NCBI GenBank assembly: GCA_949752745.1
Contig: OX457034.1
Coordinates: 9,160,278-9,224,277, forward strand
Reading direction: 5' to 3'
DNA from: Protula sp. h YS-2021
Lineage: Eukaryota > Annelida > Polychaeta > Sabellida > Serpulidae
DNA: 64,000 nucleotides
Position numbers and translations under genes: made by a program. Of the stretch, positions 10,927-20,800 are shown piece after piece; within the stretch, counting starts at the first letter, position 1; each line of letters starts with the position of its first letter. The notes under the pieces are model-generated. The model did not search any database, was not told the DNA's origin, and saw only the letters and a program-made list of their open reading frames with translations.

Positions 10927-11331
10927 TCATCTTGTTGATTGCCTTAGTATCGTCTTCCCCACCCAAGCCAGCACACAATGTAAGACGAAATTGGGTTCAA
11001 CGACTGTTTTGTAGAGTTCGGTTCGTTTGATCTCTGAGCTATTTTTCAAGTTCCAGTCCATAGCCTTATTCAATTTGTCAAGCGCATGACACAAGCGTAA
11101 AGCATCCTTCGCCATATTGAAATTGATCATGACAGCGTCTTCCCAATTTTGTAAACATCCACTGCAGTATGCAATATGCGCTAGCTGACCAGGTGCATCG
11201 TCAATACAGCCATAATGGTTCTTGTGCATGTACTCCTTTATTTCTTTCTCTATAAGGTAATGTAGCATAAGCACCACGTTCTTGTGGCTTACTGCGGGGT
11301 CAAAGCGTTTGGTAATAACACCACAAAGTCC
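10927..11331 (-). CDS. Unknown ORF of the 7.7-kb element
   Basis: A 135-codon open stretch; the first in-frame ATG is at 11277, giving 116 aa. It includes HKNHYGCIDDAPGQLAHIAY, a CSGC pair, an ALDKLNKAMDWNLKNSSE helix and an ETTV-like hydrophobic end. It looks alpha-helical and soluble and is not low-complexity. No family was recognised. It is downstream of the 11424-11772 gene on the same strand, so both may have been read from the TATA box near 11832. Stops just upstream suggest truncation. Confidence 0.4.
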   Translation of the reverse strand, partial: GLCGVITKRFDPAVSHKNVVLMLHYLIEKEIKEYMHKNHYGCIDDAPGQLAHIAYCSGCLQNWEDAVMINFNMAKDALRLCHALDKLNKAMDWNLKNSSEIKRTELYKTVVEPNFVLHCVLAWVGKTILRQSTR

Positions 11332-11423
11332 CTATTACTACGCAGCTTCTTCCATAAAATGCCAGTCACCTTCATTACATGCGTATTGAATTTGTTGATT
11401 AAACAGTTCATCGAAGTTAGATA

Positions 11424-11772
11424 TTAAAAAAACACCAAAGTTTTCCATTCAGCTTCATTGAGGTTTATGTGAAAGGTGAATGATTTGTCATCTCGCTGAG
11501 TCTCATGTTGCAATGATACGTAGCTTTGCCCTTTCAACTGGCTCACCTTGACTGTTTTTCCGTTGGTTAGTGTCACAGCCCACTCTCCACCATTGGTAAA
11601 AGCAGATAGAAGCATATAGGTATATTGTTCTTCATAAACCGCCACGCTTTTTAACCAAACACTATCCACTTGTCATTTCGAGGAAATCGAATAAATTTTC
11701 CATAATCTCCTACTTCAACTTTAGCATTTACGTTAGCCCCAAGCTGACTGTATTACGATCTATGTTTTTCAT
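11424..11772 (-). pseudogene. Frameshifted element gene, possible PC4-like ssDNA-binding protein
   Basis: An ATG at 11772 starts MKNIDRNTVSLG. Two small frameshifts then separate VEVGDYGKFIRFPRNDKW from the 81-aa frame that follows. That part contains GGEWAVTLTNGKTVKVSQLK, then GQSYVSLQHE and FTFHINLNEAEWKTL. The beta-strand pattern ending in a short helix with E-W-x-x-L resembles PC4/p15-type single-stranded-DNA-binding folds, but only weakly. It lies inside the 7.7-kb element. The family call is an inference; the frameshifts are seen directly. Confidence 0.4.
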
Positions 11773-11827
11773 GTCTGTTTGCTTCAATATTCAAAGCAAT
11801 AATGATGAAATTGCACTGCTGGTTCAG

Positions 11828-11836
11828 TTATATATA
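11828..11836 (-). promoter_or_regulatory. TATA box for element minus-strand genes
   Basis: On the minus strand this reads TATATATAA, about 55 bases before the ATG at 11772, with AT-rich sequence between. The distance suits a core promoter with a short leader. Confidence 0.45.
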
Positions 11837-11894
11837 CGCATAAAGCGCTGCGTCAGCAAAATAAACACGCTTGTCTATACTCTTGCAAATTGTT

Positions 11895-12431
11895 TTTTGA
11901 TTGGATGACCTATTTATGACGTAGAACAATAGCAAGGAATAGTCTTGACGATGACGTCACTCTCCTTTCTGATTGGCTGACACATCTATGGCGTCACCTC
12001 GGAACAATAGAACAATACCGAGAACAACAGGTATCGAATATGGAATACAGAGCTCGCCTCTGGTTGGCTGACCTACTTATGACGTCACCCCGGAACAACA
12101 GAGGAATACCGAGAACAATAGGGATCGAATATGGAATACATAGCTCGCCTATCATTGGGCGACCTACTTGTGATGTCACCCGAAACAATAGAACAATACC
12201 CGAAAACAGGGATCGATACCAGAGCACAGAGCTCACCTCCCATTGGCTCACCTATTTCTGGCATCACACCGGAACAATAAAACAATACCCGAGAACAATA
12301 GGAGTCGAATATTGAGCTCCCCTCTCATTGGCTGACCTACTTATGAGGTCACGCGTGAACATGAGGAAAATAGAGCAATACCGGAGAACAATAGGGATCG
12401 ATACCGGATCACAGGTGTACAACAAACTACT
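11895..12431 (-). repeat. Right terminal inverted repeat of CRE/CCAAT modules
   Basis: An inverted counterpart of 4763-5172 with about six modules. It contains GATTGGCTGACC (CCAAT box reversed), TTATGACGTCACC and GAACAATA repeats. The outer end ACAGGTGTACAACAAACTACT pairs with the left end. Confidence 0.8.
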
Positions 12432-12529
12432 GAAGGAACGATGTTTCATATAAAAACATCTAGACATTTTATTATGTTAGTTTTATTCTGGAGTAAACTT
12501 ATCTGGCTGTGCTTGATTGAAATATCCCT

Positions 12530-12660
12530 TGTGGGGTAGTATGATTTGCAGGGTGGTCTGATTTGCGGGTTTGTCTGATACGCGGGGTGGTCCAAATCCG
12601 GGGTTGTCTGATTTGTGGGACGGTCCGATTTGTGGGGTGGTCCGATTTGCAGGCGGAGCA
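12530..12660. repeat. GGTCCGATTTG short tandem repeat
   Basis: About seven units of roughly 17 bp resembling GGGGTGGTCCGATTTGC, derived from the transposon family at 5411. The equivalent place in the second block (51335-51850) carries about 30 units. Confidence 0.8.
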
Positions 12661-12820
12661 CATAATAACATTACTGAATGACTGGAGAGTTGTGGGAAAG
12701 TCAGGATCTTGCGGGGAATTTATTACAGTCTCCTCACCCACACCCTCTTCCATCCCCACCCCCCCCCCACCCCCCTCATCCGATCCTTAGGCCTATAATT
12801 ACATGAACGGTGCATTTAGT

Positions 12821-13170
12821 ATTAATCAGAACACTCTTGGTTTTTTATATTCTTTTCCTGAATAAGAGGTATTTTCTGATAAAAAGTATGGGACTATTCG
12901 AACTGCTACAGCAAAAGTTTGTTTTCTATTCCGTGAAAAGTATTTACCGGAAGTAGAGATAAGCGACTTCGAAATTTTTGAGATATACATTTTATATTAA
13001 TCAGAACACTCTTGGTTTTTTATATTCTTTTCCTGAATAAGACGTATTTTCTGATAAAAAGTATTGGACTATTCGAACTGCTACAGCAAAAGTTTGTTTT
13101 CTATTCCGTGAAAAGTATTTACCGGAAGTAGAGATAAGCGACTTCGAAATTTTTGAGATATACATTTTAT
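12821..13170. repeat. 175-bp tandem duplication
   Basis: Two nearly identical copies, 12821-12995 and 12996-13170, both starting ATTAATCAGAACACTCTTGG. The second block has a single copy at about 52055-52240, so the tandem copy arose here after the block duplication. Non-coding. Confidence 0.9.
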
Positions 13171-13709
13171 TTATTTTTTTTCAAATTTTGGGGTTTTTCC
13201 TTCACCTTCTTTTCCTTTGTTTTGAATAAGGTGAGTTTTTGTTAAACAATAAAAATATGCAATGAAAATTTTGTTGCCTTGGTATACAGTATTTACAGTA
13301 TTTCGTCTTAATAGCAATAAATATTTGTATCATTATCAACAATTTCTACACTTCACTACAAAGTAAATGTAATAAATTTGTTTATTTTGTCATATCAAAA
13401 ATTTATATCATACTTTATTTAATTACTCATTCATCACTATAATTTTAGATAAATTTTCTTCATTGCTTTCATGTTTTGAGCCGTCTTCATATGTGATTAA
13501 ATCATAATTTTGCGTTTAATATTCTGTTTATAGAACTCTTATGGTTTTCTTTGGTATATGTATTTGCAAATAAATCCATCATACAGTGTCTTAATGACAC
13601 TAATTATACGACAGGGTCTTATTGTTATTCCCTGTTTCACAGGATTAATTTTTTTATTACCACTATTTTTGCGGTCCGTTTCTGTACCTTCGGTTGTCCG
13701 TCTGTTTTC

Positions 13710-14300
13710 CACCAGTACATACATACATACATGCACACATACATGCACACATACATACATACACACATACAGACATACATACACACATATACATACATAT
13801 ACATACATACATACACACAAACATACATACATAAACTCATACATACATATATACACACATACAGACATACATACACACATATACAGACATATACATACAT
13901 ACATACACACATACATAAACACATACATGCATACATGCATACATACATACATACATACATACATACGTACACGTACATATACACACACATACATGCACAC
14001 ACATACATGCACACATACATACACACATACATACACACGTACACATATACATACATACATACATACATACATACATACACACATACATACATACATGCAT
14101 GTACAAATACATACATACATGCATACATGCAAACATACATACATACACACATACATATACATAATACATACATACACACACACATACACACATACACACA
14201 TACATACACACATACACATACATACATACATACACACATACACACATACATACACACATACACACACACATACATACAAGCATACATACATACATACATC
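13710..14300. repeat. CATA/CACA microsatellite, about 590 bp
   Basis: Long ACAT and ACACAT repeats with scattered variants. Frames of up to 277 codons on both strands (Tyr/Val/Cys or Thr/His-rich) are translations of the repeat. The array is absent from the matching position of the second block. Confidence 0.97.
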
Positions 14301-14392
14301 TCTCAGAATTCTTATGGGGCTGGCGGTTGAACTTTCGACAAAGTTGAGTTGAATACTGACTTGACTGTACATGACTCCGGTTTAATATGGGC

Positions 14393-14463
14393 GTGGGGGG
14401 GGGGGGGGGTTGTAGACGGCTCTGAGGCTGAATATGAGCGGGCGAGATGGGGGGGGGGGGCGG
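14393..14463. other. G-run cluster, possible quadruplex
   Basis: Two runs of more than ten G with further GGG groups between them. The plus strand could form a G-quadruplex. The second block has a weaker G-rich stretch near 52710. Confidence 0.5.
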
Positions 14464-15283
14464 TCGGGGCTGTACACAAGTCTACGGTTGACTATGGGTG
14501 AGGGTGTACGACTCTCTGATCTTTTGATTTATCTTCTCAGTGACACTATCATTTAAAATGAGCCCTAACAGCTGGAGTTATAACTATTTTCAGCCGTTTT
14601 CCGTTTGGGACAAGGGAAAAAAAACCCTCTCGAGCCGTCCCGAAATGCACTTTGAGATACCAGGAATTTATATGACAAATGTCCATTCTTCAAGTAAAAC
14701 TGATAAAAAAAACATACAGCTAAAAAAAAAAAGAAGTTATATCAATTAAAATATTTACTGCCTTTCCTATTCTGAAGTGCCTTACAATATTATTGTTCTA
14801 AGCTATGACCTAGATTTCTGTATTCAATTATCATGAAGTATGTTACAAGCACACACATTATACCATTAAGAAATCTGATGGCTTATCAGCTAGTTTGAGT
14901 TAAGTAAACATTTCGCCTATCTCTCAGACTCTTCTCGTTCTTACATCAATAAAGAGAGCTTTCTCCTAAGACTGACACGAAGGCTGGTATTAGATATCAT
15001 GTCTGCACAAAGGCCCCCTCTCTCCACACTCTTTGGCTTATGTTCCTCAGAGCAGTCTCAAGTCTGCCGTTTTTTATTCAACAGCTGACCTCTCGAGAGA
15101 TCGATTCTGTTACTGTATAACAACAGTGCGAATGGATTTTTAAAATGTAGTTCTTGTGTTTCGGTGAGAATTCTGTTTCCGTGAAATCACTATTGTGTTG
15201 ATGCATTAAAAAGGCTTATATACAACAGACCAAATCGTGATAGAGGTGGTCTGTGGGACCACAACACTGCTGCTTGGTAGCCA

Positions 15284-15291
15284 TATTAAAA
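15284..15291 (+). promoter_or_regulatory. Candidate TATA element of P450-a1
   Basis: TATTAAAA inside the shared sequence GCCATATTAAA, 81 bases before the start codon. It is kept at 53358-53365 before P450-a3 and in the relic at 21573, while surrounding bases drift. A second TATA-like stretch, TTATATAC, lies near 15212. Confidence 0.4.
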
Positions 15292-15364
15292 AGCCCATAT
15301 TTGGCTGAGGAGGAGGACACTGTTTCTGAGAGCGCGAAGAAAGGAGTAAAACTGTGTGTTTACA

Positions 15365-15417
15365 ATGGAAATTTTGCAGAAAAGTGCGATTTATGGATAC
15401 TTAAAGCCCATCGCCAG
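15365..15417 (+). CDS. P450-a1 exon 1, distal first exon
   Basis: ATG in good context (ACAATGG) begins MEILQKSAIYGYLKPIA and ends AG|GTCAGT in phase 2, which exactly fits the T at 22082 to make Ser18. The same exon with two amino-acid-level changes or fewer occurs at 53425 before a3. Conservation, phase and the resulting 504-aa length support it. Confidence 0.75.
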
Positions 15418-17790
15418 GTCAGTATAACCTCAAATGGTATTTTTTAACCAAGGAAATGGTATTGTTTTGCAAAAATTGTAACCACGCTAAGAAATTCATT
15501 ACATATTTTAAGTTCACCTGAAACGATTAGCCTTTCTTTCAACTACTTTTTTGGCCTTTTTTGTTTAATATGCACCACTTTTTTTCTTAGAGCAACACCC
15601 TCTCCCCTCCCCCCTCCTCCCTCGGGAAAAGGCCCAAATGGGTTTTCAGTGACAAACCATTTGCGTAGTCTGTGGCATATCTGGGGACTGGTCAATATCT
15701 ATAATGTGCCAGTGACCGGACAATGAATTCCAAGTGAAGGACAGTGACATAAACATGTCCGCTATTAAGTTCTGTAGCCAATAGCGACTGTTAACACTAG
15801 CGAAGACAGAGAGTGAAAGGAGCATCGGCAACGCAAATACGCAGAGCTTGTCGACACTGGCCTCTTCCCTCCGAACCCCCCTCGCCCCCCCCCCCGAACC
15901 CTCGTAAACAACAACAACAAAAAAACACTCTTCATTCATAACACAAATCCGCAAAAACACTGACTCCTTCTCTCTGACCCCATCCCAAACAAACAAACAA
16001 ACAAACAAACGAACAAACAAACAAAAATGGCCATCATAACTCAAACACACAAAACTTTGGTCACCAGCCCTTCCTTCCGATCCCCCGCCCACTCCCCCCC
16101 CCCCCACCACAAAAAAAAAACAAAAACAAAAAAACACGGCACATATGCAAAATTTTGGGACTTCTCATCGTGTGCGCACAAATTCATGACGTCATCACGG
16201 AATTTAAAATTAGTGCTCATAGCCTTTCAGCAATCCCATAATATTTTTTGCATGATAGATTCGTGACGTAGGAGTTAAGAGCAGTACAACCAACTCAAGT
16301 TTCCAGTCGACCCCTCTTTAAATATATTAAGAAATCTTCAAAACTAACCCCCCCCCCCCCCCCCGCAAAAACAGTAAAAATCATACGCCCCGCAATATGT
16401 CAAATGAATTAAAGTGAACAACTACATCATATTGTCTATTTTACCGATGCATTACTGACACAGTTTCTGGTCATGCAGACTCTATCCATCAATCATCTTG
16501 AAATGTTTTCGTATGCGAGAACTGCTAATTTTGCCTCGCCGTCTGTCCCATATCTAGGACAAGTAGACGTTTCCTCCACCTGCTGCCGTTCCATTTTTTA
16601 CTGCTATATTCGCTGTGATGCTTGACATTGCAGTGATGTTTACATGTTGTTTGCATGTTATTAACATGTCATTTACATGTGATTTCAGAGCTCTGTAAAC
16701 CAATTATTTGCTTTGCTATTTAACTTAGCCTTATTATTTATTTTATTTACATATTTATTTGGTATTTATGATTGTGTAATGTAGTATATTTATAGAATGC
16801 CGTTTTAACATTTAATGCTTATTTTTTATATCAAGATATAATTAAAGATATCAAGAAATAAATGTAGATCTCAATAATTTATATTTTGCTGTCAATAATT
16901 GAATTTTAGATGGTAACAATTTATTTTTGAGATCAAAAAATAAAATTTACAAACCTAAAAAATCTTAAAGGAGATACACAGTTACATAAAATTTAACGAA
17001 TCGTCAATCAAATTTTGGTGATGAAAACTTGAATTATTGAGATCATTAATAACAACACAATTTTTTATATTAAGAATTGTTTCTTTTTTGTACAGTAAAA
17101 AAATTAAACAAAGATTCTGCATACAAGAAACAGTCATTATTAATTTACAGATGTGTGCTTCTGAATTTTTTATCTAAACAAATAGACTGATATTTCGATA
17201 TCAAACATCATTTTTTGAGATCAAAAAATCATTTTCAGATCTCAAAATACAAATGAAAATAGCTCCATTCTGAAATAATGATATCTGAAATAAATTCTTG
17301 ATATCAATAAAAGGAAAATGAATTACTGAGCTCAAAATTGATATTTTGCTCTCAAATATTTAATTTTTGCTCTCAAGAATTGAATTTTTGATCTCAAAAA
17401 ATCAATTTTAGATATCATTAAATCACTTTTGACATCAATAAATATTTCTTGATATCTCTAAATATTTATTGATATCAAAAATTATTTTTTGAGATCAAGA
17501 ATACATTTAGAGATATCAAAAATACAATTGCAGATAGCAAAAATTAATTCTTGATATCAAAAAATCAATTTTTGAGATCAAAAATTAATTTTTGATATCA
17601 AAAATTCCCTAATAAATGTGAAAACGGCATTCCATATATATTTGGTGTTTATGAGAATTGTAGTTCTCAATAAGTGTAAATATTTGTGATATTCAATAAA
17701 ATAAGAAAAACATATGTGATACTTTTCAACTTTTTATTTTTTTTTTCAAACAATACTTGACCATAATACATACTCATAATACAATACTTA

Positions 17791-17881
<91 letters not shown>

Positions 17882-20800
17882 TCAACACCTCCCTAGGGAC
17901 CGTCCATAAGAATGAAAAATGAAATTGAAAGGTGTACTAGTGAATTAACACCGCGCCAGTTACAATTTTTTAAGAATGAAAAATATGAAAATGAAAAGTG
18001 TACGGGTGAATTAACACCGCGCCAGGGACCCTAGCTTCTTGCGACTTCATATGTGAAGAACTTTGAAACTGTCATGAAAAAGCAAGCCATATATTTAGTA
18101 GTTTTATTGACACACTTTGAAGACAGCGGTTAAATTAATAATAATATTACAAATTTTAGCAAATAATCTAGTGTTCGTCTGTTCTAGTGTTCATCTGTTC
18201 ACTCTGTTCCATCTCACTGCCCATATCACTTTTTTCGTCGCTGCTGTCATCCACCTCTTCCTTATCTAGAAGCTCTTAGAAGAATGCATTGTTTTTCCTT
18301 ATAGCCGCCTTTAGTACCTTTCAATACTCATGAGGTTTTTCATCAATAAAATAATTAAAGTCTTCTAAACTGTTTTGATAATGTTCGCTTTGTTCTAGAC
18401 GTTGGATATATTTGAATAGCCTCATAAACAGTTGTTTTATTCGACGCTTATAAACGGATCGAAGGTCATCACTTGCTCTTTCACGCGCATCTTCAAGCCC
18501 TTGTTCTTCACATTCTTCACCTTTTTCTTGAAATTTGTCATGACGATCATCATATACTTCTTGAACCATTCCATGCCAAACAGAGTATATTTCTGACTCT
18601 CTGTCAGAACTGCTGTCATCGTCACCCTCGCCGCACTGCTTCATATGGGTGGATAAAGCTTCTTCACTGTTTTATAGCACACCACATTCTATACATGCAT
18701 ATGCATTAATTTCAGCCATATTGACTCTTTGACTTTTAATAGGATACTCATCTAAAGTTTCCGTGAAAGGTGTTTTTTGGGGATTTTCCATATCTATCTC
18801 CCATTCTTCATTCACTTCTGAAGTGTGTACTTGCATTAAATGCCTTTTAAGACTTTGCCGCCAATCGTAACATTTCGGACAAATGTTGCATTCATACATA
18901 CTTTCGATTCCACATAAATTTTTCAAATGATAAAACATTTTTTGAATGTAAATATATGATGGTTACAACAACAATGGCAACAACAACAACAATGACATCT
19001 ACAACAAAAACAACAACAATGGCAACAACAACAACAGCAGTGGTAACAACAATAGCAGCAGCAACAACAACAACAATGGCAAAAACAACAATGGCAACAA
19101 CAACAATGACAACAACAACAATGACAACAGCAATGGTAGTAATAACAATGGCAACAACAAGAACAACAACAATGACATCAACAACAAAAACAACAGCAAT
19201 AAAAACAACAACAATGACAACAGCAACAATGGCAACAACAATAGCAGCAGCAGCAACAACAATGGCAACAACAATAGCAAAAACAACAATGGCAACAACA
19301 AAAATGGCAACAGCAATGACAACAACAATGGCAACAATGGCAGCAAAAAACAATGGCAACAACAAAAGCCATCGGAGCAACAGCAATCAAAACAATAACG
19401 GCAACAACAACACCTGCAATAGCAACAGTAATGACAACAACAAAAATGACATAAACAAAAACAACAATGGAAACAACAATGGCAACAACACTATTGACAA
19501 AAACAATGACGGCAGCAGCAACAACAATGACAACAAAAACAATGGCAACAACAACAGCAAAGGCAGCAACAACAATGGCAACATCAACAGCAATGGCAAC
19601 AACAAAAATGACATGTCATCACCAAGCCCACCTGATGAATATATTCTACAAGCTGATGAGGTATCAACTAAGGCCGTTTCAGAGATAATTGCACATTTTT
19701 TTCCAGACTCAGCCAAAGTTGGAAGCCATACAACAACCTGGACACCGCAGGAGAAATTGGCACGTTTGAACATCTGTGCAGTGCCAATGGAAATTATAAA
19801 CTTCTTTGCTGCTGTGGTAAAAAGTTTGCAAACAACCAGACTTTCGGTTAAATTTCTATTACCGGAAAATAAGCAGAGAAGTGAAGCACCTCTATTTCAG
19901 AAAACAGAATTGTTCATATACATATTACATATTACGGCTGCAATCATGTGAGTCTGATTCAGGTCTAGTTAATCTATCATGAGATAGGAAATGATATGTC
20001 TAAATATCATATGCCTACGCTTAAATAACAAAAATTTCCCACGAGGTGGGAGGAAGGGGAGTCAATCGGTGGAAAAACCCATGACATATTACGGCTGCAC
20101 TCGTGTGAGCCTGATTCAGGTCCGTCGGTGGAAAACCATCAAACAGTATGGTTGTACTCATGTGTCTGATTCATGTCTAGTTGTTCTGGGAAATGATTGC
20201 TATAACTTAAAATTATATGTCGGCAGTTTGCAATATCGGCACATGTCTCATATTAACATCCGCCTACACTGTTCACACATGTCTGGAGTTATTTTTTTTT
20301 TTCAGAGTAGTACTACATTTCTGTGAGACAACCTCTGTGCTAAGCATGGACTCTCTCCCCGGGGTAACGTCTTTTTAGGCCTTATCCTTGTAGCGTGAGA
20401 GCCGTTTAAAGCAAAAATGGCTATGGATATGTGCAAAAGGTTTATTTTTGCAAGATAGTAAAGGAAGCTTTTGAGTTTATCACATCCGGAAGTTGTTCAA
20501 TATTCTCTGAAACGGATAAATACGGAAAAATCATATTGCACAAAGATGGCGGCTGGAGGCGACTGAACATGTGCACTTTGAGCGAGCTACACCTTCAATC
20601 TATGCCTGTGGAGTGGTCAACCTTCAAGGTAAGAAGAAGATATGTATTCGCTTTGGGTCATATACTACGCAAATGCCTACAACTCCACATGCGGACAGTA
20701 TCGGCCCTGAAAGGAGACAAGGCACAAAATGCCCGCACGTGCTGTGTACACCATGCGCCTGTTACATCACCATACATGCCCAAGGCAGACAGTACTGTTC

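Larger units (their letters stand above)
4763..12431. mobile_element. Polinton/Maverick-like element, 7.7 kb, decayed
   Basis: The two ends are inverted copies: the left starts AGTAGTGGGTTGTACACCTG and the right, reversed, starts AGTAGTTTGTTGTACACCTG. Flanking 6-mers GAAGGG (4757-4762) and GAAGGA (12432-12437) look like a 6-bp target duplication with one change. The paralogous block joins sequence like 4733-4760 almost directly to sequence like 12440-12480 (at 51190-51260), which is close to an empty site. Long inverted ends, AG termini and 6-bp duplications are hallmarks of Polintons. The interior holds broken genes in convergent order and nested transposons. No DNA polymerase B, integrase, ATPase or capsid gene is recognisable, so this is a deleted or non-autonomous copy, or a relative. 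Confidence 0.7.

Noticed and set aside
13539..14372. Open frames of 150-277 codons on both strands
   Set aside because: Translations of the CATA/CACA microsatellite; periodic composition, absent from the second block.
15646..16137. 163-codon minus-strand frame
   Set aside because: Low-complexity C/A-rich intron; the frame is broken in the colinear region at 53700-54200.
18892..19951. Frames of 115-331 codons rich in Thr, Asn, Leu or Val
   Set aside because: Produced by the CAA/ATGGCAACAAC tract; the non-repetitive end (19620-19950) overlaps a dispersed repeat and has no family signature.
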